Origin: Fen-1254 sp963778945
GTDB lineage: Bacteria > Bacteroidota > Ignavibacteria > UBA10030
Length of the DNA: 64,000 nucleotides
Assembly (NCBI GenBank): GCA_963778945.1
Contig: CAVZWL010000023.1
Coordinates: 62,001-126,000, forward strand
Direction of reading: 5' to 3'
Shown: piece after piece, positions 48,971 to 59,512 of the stretch
Layout: each line of letters opens with the position of its first letter
How positions within the stretch are numbered: position 1 is the stretch's first letter
Program-made: the position numbers and the translations under genes
The notes under the pieces: model-generated
Databases searched by the model: none
What the model saw: only the letters and a program-made list of their open reading frames with translations
What the model was told of the DNA's origin: nothing

Positions 48971-49449
48971 AATAGCCGCTTCCCTTAACTATTGAAAACA
49001 TCGGACAGATGGCGCGCCATCCATTAAGTTATCGGGCATAGATCATGAATTGCTTCGTTTTGAGAAAGAATATATGCCGGTAAATAAATAGAGGAGGCAT
49101 GAAATATTTCTTTCTGCATACGAAAGCCCATCGAACAAGAAATAAATACTTTAAAAAAAAATTGTAAATGCTTTATATTGTATTTTGTTTGTTGCATATT
49201 GTGGTATAAATTAAGTAAAAAGGCAACTTGTATTAATAGTTATAGAATGTACCGGTTTAGAGTGTAAAAAGCACCGTTTTTGCGAACATTATAGAAATTG
49301 CAGCAGATTATATTCTTTTGGAGCTGGTTCTTTCCGTGTAAGTGTTAAGTAACAAAATTGTTCGTACATTTACTTTATGTAGGGAATTGGACATGTTCGG
49401 CAAAATCCGGTATGGTGTTTATGAACGAGAATAGCAGGAGCAGAAACTG
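48971..49449. other. Divergent intergenic region
   Basis: About 480 bases, AT-rich, between the minus-strand kinase operon and the plus-strand receiver gene. It must hold both promoters. A TTG-rich stretch (TTGTTCGTACATTTACTTTATG, near 49359) lies about 70 bases before the receiver start, but no clear consensus can be assigned. Confidence 0.35.
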
Positions 49450-50256
49450 ATGGCAGCGCAAGTCAATATTCTTATTGTCGAAGATAGTCCGACGCAGACT
49501 AAACTCCTTCGTATAATTCTCGAAGAGAAAGGATATGTTATAGATTCTGCACCCAACGGCGTTAAAGCGCTGGAACGGGTCCGTCGAAAAAAACCGAATC
49601 TGGTCATAACCGATATTATCATGCCTGAGATGGATGGTTTTGCACTTTGCAAGACATTAAAAAGCGATCCCGACCTGAAACACATTCCAGTGATGCTGCT
49701 GACCTCGTTGTCTGATCCTCAAGATGTTATAAAAGCTCTCCAAGCCGGGGCTGACAACTTTCTGACAAAGCCCTACGAGGATACTTTTCTTATTTCACGA
49801 ATACAGTATATCTTTGCCAATCAGGAATTGCGGAAATATCGGAGTCTGAATTCAGAAATTGAAATTATGTTTGCAGGGCAGAAATACTTTTTCAATTCCG
49901 ATAAGATGCAGATCATCGATCTTTTGCTTTCGACTTATGAGAACGCCGTCCAAAAAAGTAATGAACTTCACAAAGCTCACGACGATCTTATAGAAATCCA
50001 CAGGCAGCTTGAGCAGAAAAATATCGACCTCGAACGACTGAACCAAAATTTGTTGCAGGCCATAGCGGAAGTAAAGACATTAAGCGGATTGCTTCCTATT
50101 TGCGCCTACTGTAAAAAAGTGCGTGATGATGACGGTTATTGGAATCAAATCGAAGCGTACATGGCAAAAAGAGTCGATGTCGAATTTACTCACGGCATAT
50201 GTCCCGATTGTGCAAATAAATTTTTCCCCGGCGTGATTTCAAAAAAATCCACCTGA
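49450..50256 (+). CDS. Receiver protein with coiled coil and C-terminal four-cysteine module
   Basis: A 268-residue protein. Residues 1-125: receiver (VNILIVEDSPTQTKLL, LVITDIIMPEMDG with Asp55, NFLTKPYED). Residues about 150-210: coiled coil (HRQLEQKNIDLERLNQNLLQ). Residues 215-263: LPICAYCKKVRDDDGYW to GICPDCANKF, with Cys218, Cys221, Cys251 and Cys254 as two CxxC pairs about 30 apart, suggesting a zinc ribbon. Similar LPICxxCKKxRDDxGYWxQ modules are attached to many receivers and PAS kinases in diverse bacteria, but I know of no assigned function. It is divergent from the NarL/kinase operon and may be a target of that kinase or of CheA. Confidence 0.82.
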   Translation: MAAQVNILIVEDSPTQTKLLRIILEEKGYVIDSAPNGVKALERVRRKKPNLVITDIIMPEMDGFALCKTLKSDPDLKHIPVMLLTSLSDPQDVIKALQAGADNFLTKPYEDTFLISRIQYIFANQELRKYRSLNSEIEIMFAGQKYFFNSDKMQIIDLLLSTYENAVQKSNELHKAHDDLIEIHRQLEQKNIDLERLNQNLLQAIAEVKTLSGLLPICAYCKKVRDDDGYWNQIEAYMAKRVDVEFTHGICPDCANKFFPGVISKKST

Positions 50257-50768
50257 AACTTTAGCTGCGGCGAGAGATATTGGTTGAGTATTCAACAGAC
50301 AACGATACATAGTGTTTCTCATTGATGCTCTGTCATGCATGATAAAGAGACACACCTTTCGCAAAGTTCTTCTCTTCATAACATATTCCTCCTCCTGGAG
50401 TTACCTCTCCATGTATCGGGATATCAGGCTATGAAATCCGCAATCCGCTGACAGATTCAGAGCAGCTGCCTGCAACTGTGTTTATTCTTGAATAAGGATC
50501 ACAAGGAATGATAAATTTATTATTTTCATTTCTCTCCGGCCTCTGAGTACCCGAGCTTTGTGAAGCAGGATATTTCCCTATCCCTCCTTCGAACACTTGA
50601 AATGTCTCTACTCGTTCAAGCAGGTATGCTTGATATTGGAAGTATACGAACTCATCGTTGGCGCAGGATTCGGGACATGTCGCCTGCCGGAGACTTAAGC
50701 ATGAAACACGAGAAACAGTCCGATCATTTGAACAAAGATTCCGTCTTTATGACCCGCGGCGTTATCGT
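50257..50768. other. Gene-free stretch
   Basis: About 510 bases with no supported gene. A short plus frame (near 50560) is compositionally ordinary and ends at the permease stop. The region lies downstream of both the receiver gene and the convergent purine permease, so terminators are expected, but no clear hairpin with a T-tract was found. Confidence 0.4.
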
Positions 50769-52079
50769 TCAATACGGATAGAAAATAAAAAACATCAGGG
50801 ACAATCCGGCCATCACCCACATGCCGGGATGCATATCCTTTGCTTTACCATTCAGTACTTTGAATAAGGGATAGAGAACAAAACCGGCCGTCATTCCGAT
50901 TCCGATATTATATGTAAAACTCATCAGCGTTATTACACAGAATGCCGGAAGAGCTTCCGATAAATCGTCAAAACGGAGTTTTGCCGCGGGAGCGATCATG
51001 AGCACACCTACGATTATAAGAGAAGGACCGTATGCAAAACCGGGAATAACGGTAAAAAACGGTGCAAAGAAAAGAGCGCTGAGGAAAAGGAGCGCTGTAA
51101 CTACAGCGGTCAACCCGGATCTTCCGCCAGCCGCAATTCCAGTTGCCGATTCGATGTAAGCGCCTGTAGTTGTTGTTCCAAGCAATGAGGATACGGTGGT
51201 CGCAACCGCATCTACCAACATAGGTTTTTCAATTCCCGGAAGATTTCCATTCTCATCCAACATCTCCGCTTTGTAGCCGAGCGCTATGAGTGTCCCAATT
51301 GTGTCTAAAAAAGCCATAACAAATATCGTAAGCACAACGGAGAACATTCCCCAGCTTAAAGTACCGGCAATGTCGAGTCGAAGAAAAATAGGCGTCAGAG
51401 GAGGCGGCAGACTGAGCCATTGTATGGGCAAAGGGACCAATCGGAGGATGAATCCAAGCAGGGTAACAGTGAGGATGCCTATCAGCATTGCGCCGTTCAC
51501 ACGTTTGAGCATCAAAAAACCAATCAGCAAAAACCCGAATATTGCAAGCATGATTTCGGGTTTATGCAGATTCCCCACATGGACCGGTGCACCTGGGATT
51601 CCAAGCTGAACGATGCCCGTCTCGTTCAAACCAATAAATGCAAGGAACAATCCGATACCGACCGTAAAAGCTATTTTGAGCGATTGGGGAATCGCTTCGG
51701 CAAGCCAGCTGCGAATTTTAAAGAGTGTAAGGATCGTAAAGAGCACTCCGCTTACAAAAATTGCTCCCAGCGCCGTTTCCCAGGAATAACCCATCACTTT
51801 AACAACCGTAAATGCAATAAAAGCATTTTCTCCCATATACGGCGCTATAGCGAACGGACGCTTGGCATACAAACCCATCAGTATCGTTCCAAAAAACGCG
51901 CTGAGAATTGTAGCGGTCATAGAAGCGCCGAACGGCATTCCGGCTGCCTCTAATATTTTAGGATTGACGACGATAATATATGCCATCGTTATAAATATTG
52001 TTATTCCGGCCGTAATTTCCCGCCGGATTGTTGTGCCGAGTATTTTCAAATCAAAATATTTGAGTATGATGTTTTTCAT
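50769..52079 (-). CDS. Purine (adenine/guanine/hypoxanthine) permease, AzgA/PbuG family
   Basis: A 436-residue membrane protein with about 12-14 hydrophobic segments. Signature stretches of the NCS2 AzgA branch: REITAGITIFITMAYIIVVNP, APYMGENAFIAFTVV, QSLKIAFTVGIGLFLAFIGL, FLDTIGTLIALGYKAEM, and TTTTGAYIESATGIAAGGR. It imports nucleobases by proton symport. No purine riboswitch is visible in the 149 bases upstream. Confidence 0.92.
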   Translation of the reverse strand: MKNIILKYFDLKILGTTIRREITAGITIFITMAYIIVVNPKILEAAGMPFGASMTATILSAFFGTILMGLYAKRPFAIAPYMGENAFIAFTVVKVMGYSWETALGAIFVSGVLFTILTLFKIRSWLAEAIPQSLKIAFTVGIGLFLAFIGLNETGIVQLGIPGAPVHVGNLHKPEIMLAIFGFLLIGFLMLKRVNGAMLIGILTVTLLGFILRLVPLPIQWLSLPPPLTPIFLRLDIAGTLSWGMFSVVLTIFVMAFLDTIGTLIALGYKAEMLDENGNLPGIEKPMLVDAVATTVSSLLGTTTTGAYIESATGIAAGGRSGLTAVVTALLFLSALFFAPFFTVIPGFAYGPSLIIVGVLMIAPAAKLRFDDLSEALPAFCVITLMSFTYNIGIGMTAGFVLYPLFKVLNGKAKDMHPGMWVMAGLSLMFFIFYPY

Positions 52080-52228
52080 AATCCCGATGAAATTTTATTT
52101 TTGTGAGCGTTCGATGATGTCTTATACTGCATCATTTCAATGTCAAATGAACAGTATGGAATATTTTCTAAAAGACGAAATGAGCTGTATTATGTTATTC
52201 CATTATCGTTTTATGCCGGCAAAATTTA

Positions 52229-53623
52229 TTATTTGAGTTGTTCCAGCGCCGTCTTTTGCTCTTCTTGCCGTTCAAACGGCCATTCATGAAGAATCCGGCC
52301 GCGTACGATATACACAATGATACCAACCGCGACAACGCCGCTGCCGGCAGCCATGAATGCAGTGCCTGTCGAATAGAAAATGGTTGCCCACATCACAAGC
52401 GCCAGGAGAGCGGGAACAGGATATATCCACATCTTGAACGGCAGTCGTTCCGACGGCCATTGCCGCCGGAGAAGCATTACACCTACCGCCTGCCCCATGA
52501 ACTGTACAAGAATGCGCATGGCAAGAATCGCTTTAATCACATCGGTCAGTTTAAAGAACAGACTAAACACGAACGCCGTCCCTCCCAGCATGAGAAGTGA
52601 AACATGGGGAAAATGCTTTGTCGGATGGAGCCGAGCGAACGGCGAGAAAAATGCGCCGTCGGTTGCGGCTGCATATGGAATGCGGGAATATCCGAGTAAA
52701 GCTGAGAACAGCGATGCAAACGCAATCCAGAGTATGAGAATTGTCGCTATGGTCGCTGCATGTCCGCCATAGATACGCTCGACGAAAGTACTGACAATAT
52801 AGGGAGACTCTGCAATTTGCCTCCATGGAACAACGCCGAAGATGCTAAGCTGCATTGCAAGATAGAGTATCGCAATTCCCGCTATGGAAATGAAAATGCT
52901 TCGCGGAATATTTATTTCCGGTGATTGAACCTCTCCTCCAAGCTGGCACACATTATAGTAACCAAGGTATGTATAGATGGTCTGGACCGTTGCCTGACCC
53001 AGACCTGCAAAAAACAACCACGAAAAATTCCACGCACCAGCAGGGAAATCGAACGCCAGCCGGCTCTCAAAGTGCGTAACTCCTCCCCAGATAAGCCAGA
53101 CAAACGTAAGTACCACGCCGGTCCATAACAGGAGCGACAACCTGCCGACCGTAGTAATGCGTCTATAGAGAAGAATCACGAGGGCCACAACGAGAGTGCC
53201 GGATATGGCTTTTTGCTCCAGGCCTGTCAAGGGCACGAGATATGTAAAGTACTGGGAGAAACCGATTGCGCCGGAGGCGATTACCAGCGGGGCCTGAAAC
53301 ATTGTCTGCCATATCAGGAGAAACGACATCGCCTTGCCCCAACGGGCAGGTCCGTACGACTCGCGCAGAAAGAAGTAGCTGCCCCCTGCCCTGGGCATCG
53401 CGGCCCCTAGTTCCGACCAAACAAAACCGTCCATTAACGCAAGTACTGCACCCGCGACCCATGCGACCATTGCCTGGGGGCCGCCCATGGTTTTTACAAC
53501 GAAGGGGACGACAATAAAGGGACCGATACCCACCATGTTGATCATGTTGAGCGCGGTGGCTTCTTTAAAACCGAGGCCGCGCTCGAGATACGCATCAGTA
53601 TTGCCGGATGAAGAGACAGACAT
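52229..53623 (-). CDS. APC-family amino acid permease
   Basis: A 464-residue membrane protein with about 12 helices. The N-terminal GLGFKEATALNMINMVGIGPFIVVP and WSELGAAMPRAGGSYFFLRESYG are the diagnostic APC motifs for substrate and ion binding. The C-terminal tail is short and charged (FERQEEQKTALEQL). The substrate cannot be deduced. It precedes the purine permease on the same strand; with 149 bases between, shared transcription is possible. Confidence 0.88.
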   Translation of the reverse strand: MSVSSSGNTDAYLERGLGFKEATALNMINMVGIGPFIVVPFVVKTMGGPQAMVAWVAGAVLALMDGFVWSELGAAMPRAGGSYFFLRESYGPARWGKAMSFLLIWQTMFQAPLVIASGAIGFSQYFTYLVPLTGLEQKAISGTLVVALVILLYRRITTVGRLSLLLWTGVVLTFVWLIWGGVTHFESRLAFDFPAGAWNFSWLFFAGLGQATVQTIYTYLGYYNVCQLGGEVQSPEINIPRSIFISIAGIAILYLAMQLSIFGVVPWRQIAESPYIVSTFVERIYGGHAATIATILILWIAFASLFSALLGYSRIPYAAATDGAFFSPFARLHPTKHFPHVSLLMLGGTAFVFSLFFKLTDVIKAILAMRILVQFMGQAVGVMLLRRQWPSERLPFKMWIYPVPALLALVMWATIFYSTGTAFMAAGSGVVAVGIIVYIVRGRILHEWPFERQEEQKTALEQLK

Positions 53624-54319
53624 GAGAACACCTTCGGATCAATCCCGGTGAATTGAATACAAGCAATCGTCATCCCGAGATGAACCGAGGCGCGACGAAC
53701 CATTTCTGCCCGCATAAGTCATGCAGGTCAGCAGCAGTTCTTCAGCAATCATGAGACAATCTTTGCTTATTGTGCTGTGCCATGGTGTTTCTCTTCTTTA
53801 TGACGTGCCCCGATCGATGAGCAAATGATAAGATAGTATTTTTTCAATATCAAGCATTGGCAGCTTGAAAAAGAAAAGAAGAGTGAATTCGATGTTGCCA
53901 ATTTTGAGAACGGAAAATCTCTGCTGCAAGTCTGCAATTTAACGAACGCTAGAGAATAAAATGGCACTCATTGAAGTTGTGTACGCCAGGAGCATCGGGA
54001 CTGCATTCCGTTCATCCAAACGGCATCTCCGCCTTTTGGTTTACGCTCCTTTGTGTCCAGAAGACAGGCGAGCGGGATTCTGGAAAACGGGACTTTCATA
54101 GGCCTGCCTGCCGAAGGCGGGACATCCGGTTCTTCTGGATTCCTCCCGGCTTTATCGGAACGGGAATGTTAGTGCTTTTTGTTTTTGCGTATCGTCAGTT
54201 AGAAGCGGTCTCAAAAATGATCTGTCCCCACAAGATCACTCGGGGATGACAGTCCTGGACAAGTATGTTCTATTGACTGATGTCAATATTCAACGATCAT
54301 ATCCTGTTTGATTGCAACG
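53624..54319. other. Intergenic region upstream of the APC permease
   Basis: About 700 bases without a supported gene. It contains the promoter-like block at 53825-53853 and, around 54100-54125, a CCTGCCTGCCGAAGGCGGG hairpin-prone sequence of the kind scattered between genes in many bacterial genomes. Short frames here lack domains. Confidence 0.4.
53825..53853 (-). promoter_or_regulatory. Putative sigma-70-like promoter upstream of the APC permease
   Basis: On the minus strand TTGATA and TATCAT are spaced by 17 bases, about 200 bases before the APC start. It matches the block upstream of the DUF362 gene (3938-3966) at nearly every position, including the A-rich spacer, over 50 kb away. Confidence 0.5.
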
Positions 54320-55381
54320 CTACTTTCTTGTGAATTTATCAAACACATTGATCACGGGCAGTACATTCCCATTATCGTCAAAGAAACTTCTTGAACCGCT
54401 CTTTACGGCAGGCTCCCACCAAAAAACACCTGCACCTCTATTCTCAGGCACACTCATGACAATCCGATTCACTTCTTCCAGAAATTCTTTTTGTCCTTCA
54501 GGTGACTCTTCAAACGGTGCATTTTTAGAAATATATTCCTTTGGTTTCCAGTTATAGGCAGCCTCAACAACAATAATATCCTTCTTATATTCATGAGCGG
54601 CAAAGATTAAACATTCCCGTAAGTCGAGTAAACTGCCGTGCCACCAAGGATAATAGGATTGACCGATGACATCGTAATGTATGTCAAATGAATTAAGTTT
54701 GTCGAAAAAATATTTTGTCCGGTCTTTGTTCCCTCCCTGATCGATGTGAATCATAATTTGAGGGCATGGGTTATTTCCGCAGCCGGCATAGACTCCGCTA
54801 ATGCCCGCTTGCAGCAATTCGGCAAAATTCTTCCAGTTTTCCGGCAGTTTCCCGTCCGGCCACAGCATCCCGTTGATAATTTCATTCCCAATCTGAACCA
54901 TTTCAGGAAATACACCCGAGTCGCGAAATGCGGTCATTGTAACCTTTGTATATTCAAAAACCGCCCGGACTAAATCATCATGAGATTTTCCCTCCCACGC
55001 TTTCGGGATAAATTGTTTTTGCGGATCAGCCCATGTATCGGAATAATGATAATCGAGCAGGAGCTTAAAACCCTGCCGTTTTGCATTTTTTGCTGATGCA
55101 ATGGTGTACTCAAGATTATTCGGCAAATCTTTTGGAGTATGGAATAACCGCAGACGCACCCAATTATATCCGTGATTTCTGAATATTTGCAAACACGGTT
55201 TTGGCTGTCCCTGTTCTTTAAAAGCAAAACCTCCATCTTCCGCTTGCTTCATAAAAGACAAATCCGCTCCAATGGCGTAATTTTGCGCTTCGGATTCAAC
55301 ACTGAGAATGAATAAAAGGCAAATAAGAAGACCAGTTTGCTTCCGCATAAAGGGAACCAAAGTTCTTAGAAGTATTTTCAT
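54320..55381 (-). CDS. GH53 arabinogalactan endo-beta-1,4-galactanase
   Basis: A 353-residue secreted enzyme; GAGGG lies 6 bases before the ATG, supporting this start. Signal segment (RKQTGLLICLLFILS). The catalytic barrel shows YAIGADLSFMKQAEDGG, NWVRLRLFHTP, FKLLLDYHYSDTWADP, the acid/base Glu167 in MVQIGNEIING, and the nucleophile Glu273 in IIVVEAAYNWKP. It hydrolyses beta-1,4-galactan side chains of pectin into galacto-oligosaccharides. It lies 25 bases behind a GH2 beta-galactosidase, a functional pair that would take those oligosaccharides to galactose. Confidence 0.94.
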   Translation of the reverse strand: MKILLRTLVPFMRKQTGLLICLLFILSVESEAQNYAIGADLSFMKQAEDGGFAFKEQGQPKPCLQIFRNHGYNWVRLRLFHTPKDLPNNLEYTIASAKNAKRQGFKLLLDYHYSDTWADPQKQFIPKAWEGKSHDDLVRAVFEYTKVTMTAFRDSGVFPEMVQIGNEIINGMLWPDGKLPENWKNFAELLQAGISGVYAGCGNNPCPQIMIHIDQGGNKDRTKYFFDKLNSFDIHYDVIGQSYYPWWHGSLLDLRECLIFAAHEYKKDIIVVEAAYNWKPKEYISKNAPFEESPEGQKEFLEEVNRIVMSVPENRGAGVFWWEPAVKSGSRSFFDDNGNVLPVINVFDKFTRK

Positions 55382-55406
55382 AGAGCCCTCAAATGAACCG
55401 TTTGAA

Positions 55407-57894
55407 CTATTTTAAATTTTCAATTGACTGAAGAGCGTTCACCGGTCTGTGTGAAACGATGTGCAGAACGGCATCCTTGAGGCCTGCGGATGCAGCGGTG
55501 ATGCTAATATTGCCGCTTCTTTCAGTCGATTTGATTATTGCAAGAGCCATACCGTTAAAGGCATGGCGTTGTTTACTTTTCATTGATGTTAAATCTTGCG
55601 GGTCGCCATTATCAGTGCCGGCCAATATTCCCTCGCCTTCGACCGTAAATTCAACGAGATTATTTGCATCCGGAACAACCAATCCATGTTCATCGATAAT
55701 TTCCACTTTAACGTTCGTTATATCACAGGCATCCGCATCGATATCCGTTCTATCTGCGGAAAGACGTATCGCTGCAGGATTGGATGTGGTGCGCTTTTCT
55801 TCACTCACGATTATTCCATTTTTCTTGCCGATAACTCTCAACGTGCCCGCTTCGTAAGGCACATCCCATGAAAGATGCAAGTCCGAAGTTGTTGCTTGAA
55901 CAAAAGGCCTGGCATATGTATTCCAGCCGCCCGAATTACCTTGCTGAGGAAACACAACAGACTTTATGCCGAAAGATTTTCCATTCAAAAATAGCTCAAC
56001 GCTGTCGCAGTTCGTATATACAAGAACCGGAATAACCTGACCTTCACGGCCAGCCCAATTCCAATGTGGGAACAAATGCACAAGAGGATTGTGAGTCCAT
56101 TGGCTTTGATAAAAATAATATGCATCTTTGGGAAAGCCGCAAAGGTCAATGACACCGGAACTTGAATTCTTCTGAGGCCAGCGGGCTTCACCAAGATAAT
56201 CAATGCCCGTCCACATAAAATCGCCTATAACATAATCGTGCACGGAAGTAAATCGCCATAATTGCTCAGCCCGGATCATACCGGACTTATAATTGTTTGA
56301 AAAGCCCGGCCAGAGAGCCGATTGCTCAGGTACAAGAGAATATTTTCCACGGATGCCCATAATGGAAACGTTTTCTGTCCCGATCATTTTCCAATCCGGA
56401 TGATCGTGCCTGTCCATGCTGTAATACAACTCCCTGCGTTCAAACCATCGGTCAACGTAATTATATCCGACAATATCCTGCATTTCAAGGAAAAGAAGTT
56501 TAGCAGGGCCGTCACCGGCAGCGATTCTATCGTTCGCATGCGTTACAGGACGTGTTGGGTCTTCTTTATGGAATGTTTCCATTAATTTTCGTTCCACTTC
56601 ACTGCCGGAATCTACGACCTGATCCGGCACTTCATTTCCTGCGCTCCACAGCACGATCGATGGATGGTTCCGATCCCTGTGAATCATTGAAATTAAATCG
56701 GACTGCGAGTTTTCTAAAAAATATTTATGGTAACCAAATGGAACTTGCCCTTTTGCCTCCGCCCATTCATCGAATGCTTCGTCCATAACCAAGAAGCCCA
56801 TCATATCGCAAAGGTCAAGAAATTCAGGAGCCGGCGGATTATGCGATGTTCGGATGGCATTGCATCCCATATCTTTTAAAAGCTGTAAACGCCGTTTCCA
56901 TGCCTGTTCCGGAACTGCAGTCCCCAGACAACCTGCATCGTGATGCAAGCAAACACCGTTCATCTTCACATGCTTTCCGTTGAGGAAGAACCCTCTATCT
57001 TTATCGTATTCGATCTTTCGGATACCAAACGATGAAATAATATTGTCAATTTCGTTCTCCGTCTCTTTGATCGATGAATAGAGTCGTATAGAGGAACGGT
57101 GTTTCAATCGACCAGAGTGAAGGAGCAGTTATCCTGACGGTTTGTTCTATTTCCGTTTTGCCCGACGGCCCGAGTGAAAGAGGTGTTTCCATAGATGTAA
57201 TTTCTTTGCCTGATTCATTGATAATGGCAGACCGCAAAATAACTTTTTTTACTGTAGTAAAATTGTTTTCAATTGAAGTTCGGACAGAAATCGTTGCAGA
57301 CGATGAATCTACCGCAGGTGCGGTAATATATGTCCCCCATTGAGCGATATGCACGGAACCGGAAATATTCAACCACACATGGCGATATATCCCTGAACCC
57401 GAGTACCAGCGGCTGCTTGGTTGAAGCGAATTATCGACTCTAACAGCTATTACATTTTCTCCTTTTTTTATAAAGGAAGTTAGATCGTAGTAAAAGCTCG
57501 TATAACCATACGCATGTCTGCCCAGGTGCTCTCCATTTATCCAAACATCGCTGTTCATGTACACACCGTCAAATTCAATCCAGAATTGTTGATACTTATC
57601 GATGGTGGTCAAGTTAAAATGTTTGCGGTACCATCCAATACCTGCAGGAAGATAGCCGCCGCCGCCTTTTGTCTGCGCATCTTCCTTAAAATCACCTTCG
57701 ATACTCCAATCATGGGGAAGGTTGAGTGTCCGCCATGTACTGTCATTAAAATCGTACTTTTCAGCATCTTTGATGTCTGCCTGTATGAACTTCCAATGAT
57801 AATCCATGAGCAGGCGTCGACGGTTCTTCAGTGCGTCGGCATCATCGTGAATCGCAAAGAGGAAGAAAACGAGCAGGCATTCAATTGTTTTCAT
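55407..57894 (-). CDS. GH2 beta-galactosidase, one frame break
   Basis: About 828 residues once one base near 57055 is removed (GEEIDNIISSFGIRKIEY restored). Signal segment (MKTIECLLVFFLFAI), sugar-binding domain (DHDW/LNLPHDWSIEGDF, GGGGYLPAGIGWYRKHF, DVWINGEHLGRHAYGYTSF), immunoglobulin-like domain, and TIM barrel with MNGVCLHHDAGCLG, NAIRTSHNPPAPEFLDLCD, acid/base Glu in VLWSAGNEVPD and the probable nucleophile in KMIGTENVSI. Two C-terminal beta-domains (DACDITNVKVEIIDEHG) follow. No sorting tail is present. With GH53 downstream the likely substrate is beta-1,4-galacto-oligosaccharide. Confidence 0.92.
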
Positions 57895-57917
57895 TCAGTT
57901 GTCTTCTGATTCGTGTA

Positions 57918-58091
57918 TTATTTTTTTGTGAAAGTTAATTTCACTTCATACTCCGGAGAAGCTGTCATTGCGTTCACTTCTGCGATTTGTGATACTCCCT
58001 TAAAATCAGGCCAGGATGATTTCGGGATATAAACGGGAGCATCTTTTCTTAAAGGAAGTATCTTAAGATCAAATCCATTCCAATAAAGATT
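57918..58091 (-). pseudogene. C-terminal remnant of an unknown secreted-enzyme-like gene
   Basis: The 57-codon tail NLYWNGFDLK...PVYIPKSSWPDF...EYEVKLTFTKK ends in TAA. It looks like the beta-rich C-terminus of a glycoside hydrolase, but its start is missing: a TAG precedes it in frame, and the opposing gene begins at the same point. It lies only 23 bases upstream of the GH2 start, so it would have been co-oriented with the galactan genes. The family is not identified. Confidence 0.5.
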
Positions 58092-59173
58092 CTACCGTTC
58101 GGCATCATGTTTTTGCCCTGCGCAGCAAGCTGGAAAGTTATTACCAGGACGAGGGGAAAGAAGATCAGGTCAGACTGCTGATTCCGAAGGGACGGTATGA
58201 AATTCAAGCCGTATCGGCGAATAATCAATATTCCAGGATTTTGAACCGCATCGCTCCTTTTTTCAAACACTGGAAATCGGCCGTCATTATTATTCTCATC
58301 TTCACGAATATTTTTGCCGTGTATCGTCTGATCAGAACAATGCAGAATCCTGCAATATACGGGGCGCAGCATATCATCGATCCCGACGATAAAATCTGGG
58401 GGCCTTTTTTTGGGAACGGGTATCCTGTGACCATCGTTTTGGGCGATGATTTTTGGATGGACGAATACAACACTCAATACAAACGCTATCGGCAGATATG
58501 GGACTGGAGAATATCTTCCGAAAGCGATCTCTCAGATTTTTTAATTAAATATCCCAATGCAAATTTAACAAAGTCCGAAATAGCGGGAATGCCGTTCGGA
58601 TCGACCGACAATCTCCTGGATATTCTTCACGTTGTCTTTCATTTTCAAAATGATGTATCGCTTTGCATGTCCTCGACGCTTTCTCTCGAAAGCATCCAGA
58701 ACCGTAATCTGATCTATATCGGCGAGTTTAGAAACTTGCGAGTCTTAAACAAAATCTTTTACAAAACACCCGTTCGTTTCCAGTACGCTCCTGACGAACG
58801 CGTGTTCATTGTCGGTGAAAAGTCCGATACTCTAAATTCATATCTCCGCATTCAGGCTCCATTCGAACAAAAAAATAAATATAATGTCGATTATTCCCTG
58901 CTCGTGAAGATGCCCGGATTTTCAAAAGAGAACATCATGTTCATCGTCGGCTTCGGCTACGGAGGCCGGGTGGAGCGGACAAAAATGCTGGCAAACTCCG
59001 TTTTACGGAACCAATTTATCGAAGAAATTTATAAGACGAATACAATCATACCGGAATATTTTATCGCTTTATTCGAAGTCAAGTGCATCGAACGAACGGG
59101 TTTCACGAATGAATTGAAATACTTCAAAGAAATCCCGAAGAATTTCTTATTCGCGCCCGATTCCCTGAAGTAA
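58085..59173 (+). pseudogene. 5'-truncated transmembrane winged-helix regulator
   Basis: Coding sequence starts abruptly inside a winged-helix domain: DSTVRHHVFALRSKLESYY then DQVRLLIPKGRYEI, a pattern seen in membrane regulators of Acidobacteria and relatives (RVxxLRxKLxxYY...PKGxY). A single helix follows (SAVIIILIFTNIFAVYRL) and then a periplasmic-like domain of about 280 residues (YPVTIVLGDDFWMD, GEFRNLRVLNKIFYKTP, FIVGFGYGGRVERTKML). The stop is intact. The first ~60 residues of the HTH and any start codon are missing; a TTG at 58241 is the first possible start but would drop the DNA-binding part. Probably non-functional or mis-assembled. Confidence 0.6.
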
Positions 59174-59512
59174 TCACATCTGCCTTTATCGATCCTTCTC
59201 TCTTTATTGTCTCATTTCAAGCCAATTCCTGCTTTTGTTAGTCCCAAAATCAATGACTCGATGAAACCGCAATGGCAATTCAGTGTATTACAGAAGATGT
59301 AACTGGGCGGCATATTTAAAAGACATCAGTTTCTTTTCAGGCAGCACACGCGACGGCGTGCCGCGGCTGCAATGTATATCGACGGCCTGCCGAATAATCA
59401 GCAAAAACGAGCTAAAAACATTGATTATAAAACGAAGAGCAAAATGAAATCGACCCCGCAATCTACGAAAAAGGCTTAAAATATTTTACGATGACCGGCT
59501 TTAACATCAAAT
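59174..59512. other. Gene-free region
   Basis: About 340 bases without a supported gene. A plus-strand tail-like frame (MYIDGLPNNQQKRAKN, ending near 59479) may be a remnant, but nothing can be assigned. Confidence 0.35.

Noticed and set aside
50560..50781. Short plus-strand frame near the purine permease stop
   Set aside because: Overlaps the permease end, has no domain and no recognisable start signal.
58049..58477. 142-codon minus-strand frame spanning the breakpoint
   Set aside because: The longest stretch is antisense to the truncated regulator and has no family match; only the end of the region, in another frame, looks like a true enzyme tail.
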